Below, in pieces: positions 51,255 to 60,176 of a stretch of 64,000 nt of DNA. Positions within the stretch are counted from its first letter, which is position 1. The number at the start of each line of letters is the position of its first letter. The translations under genes were made by a program, and so were the position numbers. The notes beneath the pieces are model-generated. The model searched no databases and had not been told where the DNA came from. It saw only the letters and a program-made list of their open reading frames with translations. The DNA is from CAVVAE01 sp963746185 (GTDB lineage: Bacteria > Actinomycetota > Actinomycetes > Propionibacteriales > Nocardioidaceae): the NCBI GenBank assembly GCA_963746185.1, contig CAVVAE010000004.1, forward strand, positions 1,922,001-1,986,000, in the 5' to 3' direction.

Positions 51255-52484
51255 ATGGCCTCCATTGAAATGCAAAACATCGTCAAGGAGTACGGCGACG
51301 GCTTCGCGGCGGTCAACGATGTCTCCATTGACGTCGCCGACGGCGAGTTCATGATCCTGGTCGGCCCTTCGGGCTGCGGGAAGTCCACGTTGCTTCGGAT
51401 GATCGTCGGCCTCGAGGACATCACGTCGGGCGAGATGTTGATCGGAGGCGAGCGCGTCAACGACCAAGCGCCGCGCGACCGCAACCTCGCCATGGTCTTC
51501 CAGAACTATGCGTTGTATCCCCACCTCACGGTCTACGAGAACATCGCGTTCCCGTTGCGGTTGTCGAAGGAGTTCAGCGACAAGGAGATTGACGCCAAGG
51601 TCAAGGAGGCGAGCAAGACGCTGGAGCTCGACGAGCACCTTCAGCGCAAGCCCGGCAATCTGTCCGGTGGTCAGCGGCAGCGGGTGGCGATGGGTCGGGC
51701 CATCGTGCGTGACGCGAAGGCGTTCCTCTTCGATGAGCCGCTGTCGAACCTCGACGCCAAGCTGCGTGGTCAGATGCGCACCGAGATCTCGCGGCTGCAG
51801 AGGCGACTCGGCATCACGACTGTCTACGTGACTCACGACCAGACCGAGGCGATGACGTTGGGAGACCGGGTCGCCGTACTCAAGCGCGGCTTGCTGCAGC
51901 AACTGGCGACGCCGCGGGTGCTCTACGAACAGCCGGTCAACCTGTTCGTTGCCGGGTTCATCGGCTCACCACCGATGAATTTCCTGCCTGCGACGGTCGA
52001 GGGCGACATGGTCGAACTGCCGTTCGGCAAGGTGAAGCTGCCCGCCGCCAAGGCTGAGAAGGCGCAGGGAAAGGGACTGCTCATTGCGGGCGTCCGGCCG
52101 GAGTACTTCGAGGACGCCTCGGTCATGGACAGCAGCAAGCCCCGCGAAGGCTCGACGTTCCGGGCAACGGTCGACGTGGCCGAGTGGTTGGGCAACGAGC
52201 AGTACGCCTACATCCCGTTCGAGGCGCCGCCGGAGGTGCAGGAGCAGCTCGCGCAGCTTGAGCGCGACCTCGACGGCGAGGCTCTCCGCACTCAGCTCAT
52301 CGTGTCGCTCGACTCGGCGAGCCGGATCTCCGAGGGCGAGGAGATCGAGCTGTATGTCAACGCCGAGAAGATGCACCTGTTCGACCCCAGCTCAGGGGAG
52401 AACCTGACGGTCGAGACCGAAGTCGCCGCAACCGCTGGAAGCAAGGCGGTCACAGACGGGGCGCCGGCCACCACTCAGGAGTGA
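51255..52484 (+). CDS. CUT1 ABC transporter ATPase (MalK/UgpC-like)
   Basis: A 409-residue ATPase. Walker A GPSGCGKSTLLRM (about residues 37-49), Q-loop MVFQNYALYPHL, signature NLSGGQRQRVAMGRAI, Walker B AFLFDEPLSNLDAK and switch VTHDQTEA. The C-terminal third is the regulatory OB-fold domain (VGVRPEYFED-like IAGVRPEYFED). It energises uptake by the two permeases. Some actinobacterial CUT1 operons lack their own ATPase and rely on MsiK; this one includes it. It is the last operon gene, followed by a terminator. Confidence 0.92.
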   Translation: MASIEMQNIVKEYGDGFAAVNDVSIDVADGEFMILVGPSGCGKSTLLRMIVGLEDITSGEMLIGGERVNDQAPRDRNLAMVFQNYALYPHLTVYENIAFPLRLSKEFSDKEIDAKVKEASKTLELDEHLQRKPGNLSGGQRQRVAMGRAIVRDAKAFLFDEPLSNLDAKLRGQMRTEISRLQRRLGITTVYVTHDQTEAMTLGDRVAVLKRGLLQQLATPRVLYEQPVNLFVAGFIGSPPMNFLPATVEGDMVELPFGKVKLPAAKAEKAQGKGLLIAGVRPEYFEDASVMDSSKPREGSTFRATVDVAEWLGNEQYAYIPFEAPPEVQEQLAQLERDLDGEALRTQLIVSLDSASRISEGEEIELYVNAEKMHLFDPSSGENLTVETEVAATAGSKAVTDGAPATTQE

Positions 52485-52506
52485 GCCACCGTCACCGCGG
52501 CTCAAT

Positions 52507-52538
52507 GTGGGCCCCGTCGCCGACGCGATGGGGCCCAC
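52507..52538 (+). terminator. Hairpin ending the sugar ABC operon
   Basis: GTGGGCCCC (52507-52515) pairs exactly with GGGGCCCAC (52530-52538) across a 14-base loop, 22 bases after the ATPase stop. Confidence 0.8.
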
Positions 52539-52675
52539 GACCCGTGGGGCCTACGAATCGCCATAAACCCACGCCACAGAAGTCACAACAGTCACATTCT
52601 GGGGATGTCGATTTGCTCCGCACGGCATCTTCCATCAGGCTGGACCAGTCCCGCACCCACGACGAGAGGTTCTGC

Positions 52676-53371
52676 GTGCCTGGTAGGCACCTCGCAGCCC
52701 GCCACAAAGCCCCCCGGTCGCTCAAACGGACCATGGGGCGTTTTGCTGGCGACATCGCCGGCGTCGTACCCGCCTCTGGCGTCACCGGAGCCGTCGCACT
52801 CGTCGGTGCCGCCGGCGTCGCCGTCGGGATCGGTGTTTTCACGGTCGGTGCCGACGCCGAGCCTCAGCAGACCGCTGCCTCGGCGGGATCTGGGTCGAAG
52901 GCGGACGAGGCGATCCAGGGCATCGTCGGCAAGCATCGCGGCACAGGCGAAGAGGTCAGCCGCTCCGCAAGCCGCCCTGCTTTGGCCGCGGACCAGCGGG
53001 AAACCAAGGCCAAGCACCTTCCGGTCAGCCGTCAGGCCGTCGCGGGTTACTTGTCAGAGACCGTTGAGGCCACCGATCCTCGCGACATCGCGATGTCGAT
53101 GCTGGGGGACTACGGCTGGAGCAGCGAGGAGTTCTCGTGCCTGGACTCGCTCTGGGTGAGCGAGAGCAACTGGAACCCCTCCGCGACCAACCCATCGTCG
53201 GGTGCCTATGGGATCCCGCAGTCGCTCCCCGCGGAGAAGATGGCCACCGCCGGCGCTGACTGGCGCACCAACCCCGCCACCCAGATCGAGTGGGGTCTGG
53301 ACTACATCGAGTCGAGCTACGGCTCCCCGTGCAACGCCTGGTATTTCAAGCAAGGCAACAACTGGTACTAA
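52676..53371 (+). CDS. Secreted lytic-transglycosylase-like protein
   Basis: A 231-residue exported protein. GTG 52676 has GAGAGG 5 bases upstream. A basic N-terminus (residues 1-24), then a hydrophobic segment (about 30-60, GVTGAVALVGAAGVAVGIGV) serve for export. After a polar linker, the C-terminal about 85 residues contain LWVSESNWNPSATNPSSGAYG (catalytic Glu context of SLT/Rpf-like muramidases) and GIPQSLPAEKMA, ending with WYFKQGNNWY. It likely cleaves peptidoglycan glycan strands during growth. No LysM was seen. The open frame upstream to 52481 lies over the ABC operon terminator and is not used. Confidence 0.82.
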   Translation: MPGRHLAARHKAPRSLKRTMGRFAGDIAGVVPASGVTGAVALVGAAGVAVGIGVFTVGADAEPQQTAASAGSGSKADEAIQGIVGKHRGTGEEVSRSASRPALAADQRETKAKHLPVSRQAVAGYLSETVEATDPRDIAMSMLGDYGWSSEEFSCLDSLWVSESNWNPSATNPSSGAYGIPQSLPAEKMATAGADWRTNPATQIEWGLDYIESSYGSPCNAWYFKQGNNWY

Positions 53372-53386
53372 GCCCGGCGCGGCTCA

Positions 53387-53412
53387 GGGGGCGCCTGGCT
53401 GCGGGCGCTCCC
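53387..53412 (+). terminator. Hairpin after the transglycosylase-like gene
   Basis: GGGGGCGCC (53387-53395) pairs with GGGCGCTCCC (53403-53412), one G-T pair, 15 bases after the stop. Confidence 0.65.
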
Positions 53413-53528
53413 GCATAACGGATCGGTAACGCTTGCGGGTCGACCCTCGGTATTTAGACCAATTTCCTGTTGATTGATCCCGCATCGGAAGTTCTTCCGA
53501 AATGCGTCCTGCTCAAAAAGGGGTTCCC

Positions 53529-56498
53529 GTGTCTCATGCTCGATTCCGAGCGAGCCGCCGGGCGACATTCACCGCAGCGACAGGTCTTCTTGTCGTTGCG
53601 GTAGTCGCTTCTACGGTCACCGCTCAAGCCCAGCCGACTGCGTCACATGCAGCAAACCTGGGTTCGCAGCAGTCGGCGTCCACCAAGACGTCGTACTCGA
53701 ATGGCAACTACATCGTCTTGATGTCCGGCAAGCCGGCTGTTGCTTATCGCGGAGGCGTGTCCGGCTATCAGCCCAGCGCACCTTCCAAGAACGCCAAGTA
53801 CGACTCGACCAGTCGTGCTGCCAGGGCGTACTCCGAACTTCTTTCCGACAAGCAAGACTCGCTGGCCGACTCCGTCGGTGTCAGGCCCTATTACAACTAC
53901 ACGACTTCCCTCAACGGGTTTGCCGCCAAGCTGACGGGAGCTCAGGCCTCCACCCTGGCGAAGAAGCCCGGTGTCCTGGCCGTCGTGAAGGACGAGGTCC
54001 GCCCTGCCGACACCACTCATACCCCATCGTTCTTGGGTCTCGAGGGACAGGTCGGTCTGTGGCGCCGTCTCGGCGGCACTGACCGGGCCACCGGCGCCGG
54101 CAAGGGTGTCATCATCGGCATCATCGACTCCGGAATCAACGACGAGTCTGCGGCCTTCGGCGCCGCGGGCGACGGAGTGCCGGACGACTGGAACGGTATC
54201 TGCGATGAAGGCGAGGGCAGCTTCGCGTGCAACGACAAGCTGATCGGCGGCCGCTACTTCGACGCTGGCGCCACGGTGATTCCCGAGGAGTTCGAGTCAC
54301 CTGATGACTTCCACGGGCACGGCACTCACGTAGGCGCCACCGCGGCAGGCGACCACGGCATCGAGTCGACCATCAACGGGATCGACTTCGGTGAAACCTC
54401 CGGAATGGCCCCGGCTGCCAAGCTCGCCGCATACAAGGTGTGCTGGGAACTGGCCGACCACAGCAACTGCAACGCCGCCACCTCCGACTCGGTGGCCGCG
54501 ATCGACGCTGCCGTCTCCGACGGTGTCGACGTGATCAACTACTCGATCTCCGGGGCGACCAGCAACATCATCGACCCGGTCGAGATCGCTTACATGTATG
54601 CAGCTGACGCTGGAGTGTTCGTGGCTGCGTCGGGCGGCAACTCTGGGCCGACGGTGTCAACAGTGGCTCACCCGAGCCCTTGGCTGACAACGGTGGCCGC
54701 TGCGACCCACATCAAGTACGAGTCGACCGTCCTGCTGGGTGATGGCACCCGGATGATCGGCGCCTCTATCAGCCCCGATGGCGTTGACGAGAGCCCGCTG
54801 GTCTACTCCGGCGACATCGCGGCTGTCGGTGCCGACCCCGAAGAAGCCGAGCTCTGTTTCCCGGACTCGATTGACCCGGTAGCTGCTGCCGGCAACATCG
54901 TGGTCTGCGACCGGGGCGTCAACGGCCGGGTCGAAAAGGGCACTGTGGTTGCTGACGCCGGTGGCGTCGGCATGGTGCTCGTCAACGTGACCCCGGCTGG
55001 TGTCGTGTCTGACATCCAGGACGTGCCGACGGTTCACCTCGAGGCCAACTATCGTCCCGCGCTCCTGGCGTACGCGGAGACGGCCAGCCCGACTGCTTCA
55101 ATCATTGCAGGAGACAACACAGGTTCGACGACTCCGGAGCCGCCGGCCATCGCCGGATTCTCCAGCCGTGGACCGTCACTGGCTGCTGGTGGAGACCTGT
55201 TGAAGCCTGACATCACCGCGCCAGGCGTCGACATCAACGCCGCGACCGCTCCCGAAGGTGGGATCGGACTCGGCAACGACTTCGGGATCATCTCTGGTAC
55301 GTCGATGTCGTCACCGCATATCGCGGGGCTGTCGGCACTCATCATCCAGAAGCACCCCGACTGGTCGCCGATGGAGGTCAAGTCGGCCATGATGACGACG
55401 GCCAAGGACCTCAACGACACCACGGATGCGTTCGACCAGGGTGCAGGATTCGTGGTGCCGAGGGAGTTCCTCGACCCGGGTCTGGTCTACGACTCCGACT
55501 TCGATGACTGGGCCGACTACCTGTCGGGTCAGGGCATCACGGTCGGTGGCGAGCCCTTCACTGACACCCCGATCAGGGCCTCGAACCTCAACCTCGCGTC
55601 GATCGCTGTCAACAATATGGCCGGTCGCGAGACCGTGGTCAGGTCTGTCACGAACGTCGACGACACCCGATCGACGTACACGGCAAAGGTCACGGGCCTC
55701 GCAGGTGTGACGGCTACCGTCTCGCCGGCGACGCTCACCCTCAACCCCGGACAGACGAAGTCCTTCGAGGTCAAGTTCAGCCGTACGACGGCACCGTTCG
55801 GTGACTACGCGCGCGGCAACCTGACCTGGCGGGACTCCGGTCATGTGGTCCGGAGTCCGATCGTGGTGGCTCCGGTGGGCGTTGACGCTCCGCCGGAGGT
55901 GTCGTTGAGCGGTCCGACGACGATTGCCACCAAGTCTGGGTTCACCGGAATCATGCGACACCGCGTAGGTGGTCTCGTTGCCGGACTCGACACGGCGGCT
56001 GAGGCCGACGCTTCGGGTGGGGCCGGTGACCCGCTGGACGACTCGAACTACTTCCAGGAGATCAACGTCTCTGGCAAGCAGGCCGTGGTGCGAGTCCAGA
56101 CGCTGCCCGACGACCCCAACGATGACCTCGATCTGTTCCTGCTTGACGAAAATGGTGACGAGTTCGCCGTGGCCGCAACGGGAGCGTCGGCCGAGCAATT
56201 CACGGTGTCGGGGCTACGGAAGGGCACCTACACGATCGCAGTGGAGGCGTTCTCGGTGGCCGACGGTGGACCTTCGACCACGTTTACGGTTCGTTCGTTC
56301 AACGTGGGCCAGGCCGATGCAGGCAACCTGACGGTCACCCCGGTGACGCAACAGGTGAAGGTCGGCAAGACGTACTCGTGGACGGCGAAGACCAATGGTC
56401 TGACCGCGGGAACGCCGTACCTCGGTGTCATCCGTTGGTTCGAGCAGAAGCCAGGGACCGACCCGTTGCTGGGCTTGACGCTCGTGCGACGCGGCTGA
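53529..56498 (+). CDS. Secreted subtilisin-like serine protease (S8) with PA domain
   Basis: A 989-residue exported protease. GTG 53529 has AAGGGG 7 bases upstream; an ATG at 53502 is in frame. Order: signal peptide (about 1-37), an I9-type inhibitor propeptide (about 45-160, containing GFAAKLTGAQAS), the S8 catalytic domain with Asp in GIIDSGINDE, His in FHGHGTHVGATAAG, Asn in AASGGNSGP and Ser in SGTSMSSPHIAGLSA, and an inserted PA domain (about 410-520). An Fn3-like C-terminal region follows (GQTKSFEVKFSR), then a PPC-like beta domain. It resembles plant-type subtilases. It degrades extracellular proteins. No anchor motif seen. Confidence 0.9.
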   Translation: MSHARFRASRRATFTAATGLLVVAVVASTVTAQAQPTASHAANLGSQQSASTKTSYSNGNYIVLMSGKPAVAYRGGVSGYQPSAPSKNAKYDSTSRAARAYSELLSDKQDSLADSVGVRPYYNYTTSLNGFAAKLTGAQASTLAKKPGVLAVVKDEVRPADTTHTPSFLGLEGQVGLWRRLGGTDRATGAGKGVIIGIIDSGINDESAAFGAAGDGVPDDWNGICDEGEGSFACNDKLIGGRYFDAGATVIPEEFESPDDFHGHGTHVGATAAGDHGIESTINGIDFGETSGMAPAAKLAAYKVCWELADHSNCNAATSDSVAAIDAAVSDGVDVINYSISGATSNIIDPVEIAYMYAADAGVFVAASGGNSGPTVSTVAHPSPWLTTVAAATHIKYESTVLLGDGTRMIGASISPDGVDESPLVYSGDIAAVGADPEEAELCFPDSIDPVAAAGNIVVCDRGVNGRVEKGTVVADAGGVGMVLVNVTPAGVVSDIQDVPTVHLEANYRPALLAYAETASPTASIIAGDNTGSTTPEPPAIAGFSSRGPSLAAGGDLLKPDITAPGVDINAATAPEGGIGLGNDFGIISGTSMSSPHIAGLSALIIQKHPDWSPMEVKSAMMTTAKDLNDTTDAFDQGAGFVVPREFLDPGLVYDSDFDDWADYLSGQGITVGGEPFTDTPIRASNLNLASIAVNNMAGRETVVRSVTNVDDTRSTYTAKVTGLAGVTATVSPATLTLNPGQTKSFEVKFSRTTAPFGDYARGNLTWRDSGHVVRSPIVVAPVGVDAPPEVSLSGPTTIATKSGFTGIMRHRVGGLVAGLDTAAEADASGGAGDPLDDSNYFQEINVSGKQAVVRVQTLPDDPNDDLDLFLLDENGDEFAVAATGASAEQFTVSGLRKGTYTIAVEAFSVADGGPSTTFTVRSFNVGQADAGNLTVTPVTQQVKVGKTYSWTAKTNGLTAGTPYLGVIRWFEQKPGTDPLLGLTLVRRG

Positions 56499-56528
56499 GT
56501 CACCTCGCAACACCTGAATAAACAGATC

Positions 56529-56560
56529 GGTGCCCCCGAAGATTCGCCTTCGGGGGCACC
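56529..56560. terminator. Perfect 13-bp hairpin between convergent S8 protease and fumC
   Basis: GGTGCCCCCGAAG (56529-56541) pairs exactly with CTTCGGGGGCACC (56548-56560) around a 6-base loop. It lies 30 bases after the protease stop and 20 bases before the fumC stop, so it can serve both strands. Confidence 0.88.
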
Positions 56561-56580
56561 GGTGTCTGGAGAGCCTGCTG

Positions 56581-57993
56581 TCAGGCCTGGGGCGGCCGCG
56601 TCATGGAGAGGACGTCGAGAGCCTCGTCGAGCTGTGCCTCAGTCAGCACGCCCCGATCGACGTAACCCTCCTCGAGGACGACCTCGCGAATCGTCTTGCG
56701 CTCCTTGACGGCGCGCTTCGCGACAGCAGCGGCATTTTCGTAGCCGATCACTCGGTTGAGCGGAGTTACGACGGACGGCGACGACTCGGCCAGCTCACGG
56801 CAGTGATCGATGTTGGCCTCGATGCCGGCCACGCAACGGTCCGCGAGCAGGTGGGACGTGTTGGACAACAGCCGGATTGACTCCAACACGCTCGTTGCCA
56901 TCACCGGCATCATCACGTTCAGCTCGAAGTTGCCCGAGGCGCCGGCGAAGGTGACCGTCGCGTCGTTACCGATCACCCGGGCGCACACCATCGACATGGC
57001 TTCGGGGAGGACGGGGTTGACCTTGCCCGGCATGATGCTCGACCCCGGCTGCAGGTCAGGGAGGCGGATCTCGCCCAGACCCGCACTCGGTCCCGAGCCC
57101 ATCCAGCGCAGGTCGGTGCAGATCTTGTGCAGGCTGACGGCGAGCGTCCGCAGCTGACCACTGGCCTCCACCAGGCCGTCGCGGCTGCCCTGCGCTTCGA
57201 AGTGGTTGCGCGCCTCGCGAAGAGGCAGCTCAGTGAGCTCGCCCAGCACTTCGATCACCCTGGCGGCGAACCCGGGCGGCGTGTTGATGCCAGTGCCGAC
57301 CGCCGTTCCCCCAAGGGGCAGCTCGGCAACGCGGGGGAGCGAGGCCTCGATGCGCTCGATCCCGATCCGAAGCTGGGCGGCGAACCCGCCGAACTCTTGG
57401 CCGAGCGTGACCGGGGTGGCGTCCATCAGGTGGGTTCGACCGGACTTGACGACCTGGTCGAACTCCTTCGCCTTGGCCTCGAACGCTTCTGCCAGGTGAG
57501 CCATGGCAGGGACGAGGTCGCGGCTGAGTGCCGCCGTGGCGGCGATGTGGATCGAGGTCGGGAACACGTCGTTGCTCGACTGGCTGGCGTTGACCTGGTC
57601 GTTGGGGTGGACCGGCGCGCCGAGGGTCTTGGTGGCCAGGGACGCGATCACCTCGTTGAGGTTCATGTTGCTGGACGTGCCTGACCCGGTCTGGAAGACA
57701 TCGATGGGGAAGTGGTCGTCGTGCTGGCCGTCTGCGACCTCGAGCGCTGCGCTTTCGATGGCGTCGGCGACGTCGGCGTCGAGCACACCGAGCTCCTTGT
57801 TGACCCTGGCGGCCGCCGCTTTGATGTGTGCCAGCGCGTGGATGTGGGCCGGCTCGAGCGACGTACCGGAGATCGGGAAGTTCTCGACGGCACGTTGCGT
57901 CTGAGCGGCCCACAGGGCGGCCGCGGGAACGCGAACCTCGCCCATGGTGTCGTGCTCGACTCGGAACTCTGCCTGCTCACCACTGTTGCTCAT
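56581..57993 (-). CDS. fumC: Fumarase class II
   Basis: A 470-residue enzyme of normal FumC length. The superfamily signature GSSIMPGKVNP lies near residue 317, with TGSGTSSNMNLNEVIA near 105 and SGRTHLMDATPVTLGQEF near 190. It hydrates fumarate to malate in the TCA cycle as a cytoplasmic tetramer. ATG 57993. Position after phoH2 matches Rv1098c, although an ABC operon, transglycosylase and protease intervene here. Confidence 0.93.
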   Translation of the reverse strand: MSNSGEQAEFRVEHDTMGEVRVPAAALWAAQTQRAVENFPISGTSLEPAHIHALAHIKAAAARVNKELGVLDADVADAIESAALEVADGQHDDHFPIDVFQTGSGTSSNMNLNEVIASLATKTLGAPVHPNDQVNASQSSNDVFPTSIHIAATAALSRDLVPAMAHLAEAFEAKAKEFDQVVKSGRTHLMDATPVTLGQEFGGFAAQLRIGIERIEASLPRVAELPLGGTAVGTGINTPPGFAARVIEVLGELTELPLREARNHFEAQGSRDGLVEASGQLRTLAVSLHKICTDLRWMGSGPSAGLGEIRLPDLQPGSSIMPGKVNPVLPEAMSMVCARVIGNDATVTFAGASGNFELNVMMPVMATSVLESIRLLSNTSHLLADRCVAGIEANIDHCRELAESSPSVVTPLNRVIGYENAAAVAKRAVKERKTIREVVLEEGYVDRGVLTEAQLDEALDVLSMTRPPQA

Positions 57994-58072
57994 GGCTTAA
58001 CCGTACGACGTGCGACGTTGCGGCGAGACCGCCGGTCAGGTGGGTATGGGCTGGTGGGCTGGTCCGGGCCGG

Positions 58073-58498
58073 TTACTCGTCAGGGGGACGACGTTGCTGC
58101 TTGAGCACCGCCCGCTGTCGCTTTGCATCGAGTCGTCGGCGTACGGCGCTCTTGGTCGGCTTGGTGGGACGACGCCTCGGCGGTGGCGGCGCGATCGCGT
58201 CGCGAAGAAGTTGGGCGAGTCTGCGCTCTGCCGCCTCCCGGTTGCGCAATTGCGAGCGGTGTTCGGAGGCCGCCACCGTGACGACGCCGTCCGTGATCCG
58301 GTTGGCCAGCCGCCCGAGGGCGCGGCGCCGTTGCGTGTCGGTGAAGGCGCTGGACTGGCTGATGTCGAGGCTGAGTTCGACGCGGGTGTCGGACGTGTTG
58401 ACGGACTGCCCGCCGGGTCCGCTCGAGCGGGAGAAGCGCCACTGAAGCTCATGGTCTGGGACGACCACGTTGTCACGGATGACGAGCGGCCCGGGCAT
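58073..58498 (-). CDS. arfB: Alternative ribosome-rescue hydrolase ArfB (YaeJ/ICT1)
   Basis: A 141-residue protein of the class I release factor domain without codon-recognition domain. The catalytic GGQ lies in SRSSGPGGQSVNTSDTRVEL (about residues 23-42). The C-terminus is basic and Arg/Lys/Pro-rich (RRRPTKPTKSAVRRR), as needed to enter the mRNA channel of stalled ribosomes. It hydrolyses peptidyl-tRNA on non-stop ribosomes. Confidence 0.88.
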   Translation of the reverse strand: MPGPLVIRDNVVVPDHELQWRFSRSSGPGGQSVNTSDTRVELSLDISQSSAFTDTQRRRALGRLANRITDGVVTVAASEHRSQLRNREAAERRLAQLLRDAIAPPPPRRRPTKPTKSAVRRRLDAKRQRAVLKQQRRPPDE

Positions 58499-58533
58499 GA
58501 GCCGAGCCTAGTCTCGTCACCGCGGTTGACGAG

Positions 58534-59205
58534 TCAACGTGTGGCGAGGAACAGGTGGTACGACGTCTCGCGTCGGCCGAGGGTGACCGGGATCTTCTGC
58601 TCATCGCAGTCACCGAACACCGCCGCCAGGGTCGCACTCAGCTCGTCGGACGTATCGGCGGACCACACGGCAGTGATGCCGCCTGGACGGGTCGCGTCGT
58701 AGCAGCGCCGGAGGAACTCCTCTCGGTAGACGGCTGCGTTGGTGTCGTAGACGAGGAAGGCGGGGCCGTTGTCGACATCGAGCAACAGCATGTCGAGCGA
58801 TGCCGGCGGCAGTTCCCTGACGACGTCACGGACATCGGCCACCACGGCCCTCACGCGTGAGTCGGCGATCGGTGATCCGGCGATGAGGCCATCGCGATGC
58901 CACCGGACGAGGTCTTCTTCGATCTCCGCGACGATCACGTCGGTGACTCGCTCGTCGCGGAGCACCTCGGCCAGGGTGAAGCCAAGACCGAGTCCGCCGA
59001 CGAGCACCGTCAAGCCCTGTTCGGGTGCTGCTTCGGGTAGGGCGTCAAGCGTCGTACGTGCGAGGAGACGCTCCGTCTGCGTCTCGACCGTGTCCATCAC
59101 GAAGACACCGTTGACCCGAAGCTCCAAGGCACCGTCGTCGTCACGTCGGCGCAACACGACCTCGCCTCGCTCCGTGGCGGCGCGGGCGACGTACTTCGGC
59201 GGCAT
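58534..59205 (-). CDS. Spermidine-synthase-like SAM-fold protein
   Basis: A 223-residue protein with a Rossmann methyltransferase fold: VLVGGLGLGFTLAEVL (glycine-rich motif I, about residues 68-83), VIVAEIEEDLVRWH (acidic motif II), and MLLLDVDNGPAFLVYD (motif with DVDNGP). It resembles spermine/spermidine synthase family members but lacks the N-terminal beta barrel of true polyamine synthases. ATG 59205 is used because AGGA lies 8 bases upstream; ATG 59214 is an alternative. Substrate unknown. Confidence 0.75.
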   Translation of the reverse strand: MPPKYVARAATERGEVVLRRRDDDGALELRVNGVFVMDTVETQTERLLARTTLDALPEAAPEQGLTVLVGGLGLGFTLAEVLRDERVTDVIVAEIEEDLVRWHRDGLIAGSPIADSRVRAVVADVRDVVRELPPASLDMLLLDVDNGPAFLVYDTNAAVYREEFLRRCYDATRPGGITAVWSADTSDELSATLAAVFGDCDEQKIPVTLGRRETSYHLFLATR

Positions 59206-59272
59206 GCGGGTCATCCTCGCAGGCAGACCAGCCAGCGGTTGGCCTCGCCCAGAGACGTCGTACGGTGACCAC

Positions 59273-60031
59273 ATGGTCGAGAAACCGCAGTTTGAGAATG
59301 TCCGCGAAGACTGGGAACGCGCACTCGTCGTGGTGGCGCATCCCGACGACATGGAGTTCGGGAGCTCCGCAGCCATTGCCCGGTGGACCGAACAAGGCAA
59401 ACACGTGACCTACTGTCTGGTGACCAGCGGCGAGGCCGGCATCGACTCGATGGATCCCGACGAGTGTCGCGTCGTCCGTGAAGCCGAGCAACGCGAGTCT
59501 TGCCGCATCGTCGGCGTGGACGAGGTCGAGTTCCTCGGGCTGCCTGATGGTGTCCTGGAGTACGGCGTCGGGCTACGCCGCGAGATCACCGCGTCGATCC
59601 GGCGGCATCGTCCCGAGATCGTCATCACCAACAACTTCCGCGACACGTGGGACGGTGCAGTCGTGCTCAACCAGCCCGACCACATCGCCACCGGGAAGGC
59701 CACCGTGGACGCCGCTCGAGACGCGGCCAACCGCTGGGTGTTTCGCGACCTGCTCGAGGCCGGGCTCGAGCCGTGGGACGGGGTGCTCGAGGTCTGGGCC
59801 GCCAGCTCGCCCGGGTCGAAGCACGGAGTCGACACCACCGAGACGTTTGACCGCGGCGTCGAGTCGCTGCGGGCACACCAGGCCTACATCGACGGTCTCG
59901 GATGGCAGAACTTCGACCCGGCCGAGTTCCTCGAAGGGGCTGCGCGAGGGGCAGGTCAAAGTCTCGGGGTCGCCTTTGGCGCCGGGTTCGAAGTGTTCCC
60001 TCTGAAGTGGGCTTCTCCCGACGACGACTGA
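59273..60031 (+). CDS. PIG-L family deacetylase
   Basis: A 252-residue zinc deacetylase of the PIG-L/MshB fold: VVVAHPDDMEFGSSAAIARW (AHPDDxE, about residues 19-38), LVTSGEAG, and NQPDHIATGKATVDAA (third metal-site His) near 141. It removes acetyl groups from N-acetylglucosaminyl compounds; which one is unknown. It is distinct from mca at 39080. It shares a 67-base divergent gap with the SAM-fold gene. Confidence 0.85.
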   Translation: MVEKPQFENVREDWERALVVVAHPDDMEFGSSAAIARWTEQGKHVTYCLVTSGEAGIDSMDPDECRVVREAEQRESCRIVGVDEVEFLGLPDGVLEYGVGLRREITASIRRHRPEIVITNNFRDTWDGAVVLNQPDHIATGKATVDAARDAANRWVFRDLLEAGLEPWDGVLEVWAASSPGSKHGVDTTETFDRGVESLRAHQAYIDGLGWQNFDPAEFLEGAARGAGQSLGVAFGAGFEVFPLKWASPDDD

Positions 60032-60050
60032 TTCGGCCCCTATATCGCTG

Positions 60051-60092
60051 CGTCCTGCACTGCGGCCGCTATGCCGTTCACCTGGCAGGACG
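60051..60092. repeat. Hairpin on left side of DUF559 gene
   Basis: CGTCCTGC (60051-60058) pairs with GCAGGACG (60085-60092). The left arm lies in TGCGTCCTGCA (60049-60059), which reappears in the hairpin on the other side of the DUF559 gene (61121-61166). Confidence 0.6.
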
Positions 60093-60176
60093 TAAGGGAG
60101 TGTGGACAATCTGAGGCGTACACAGATCGTTCCTGCTCCGTTGAACGCGGACCGGAGCAGGGGTGACGGTGCTTGT

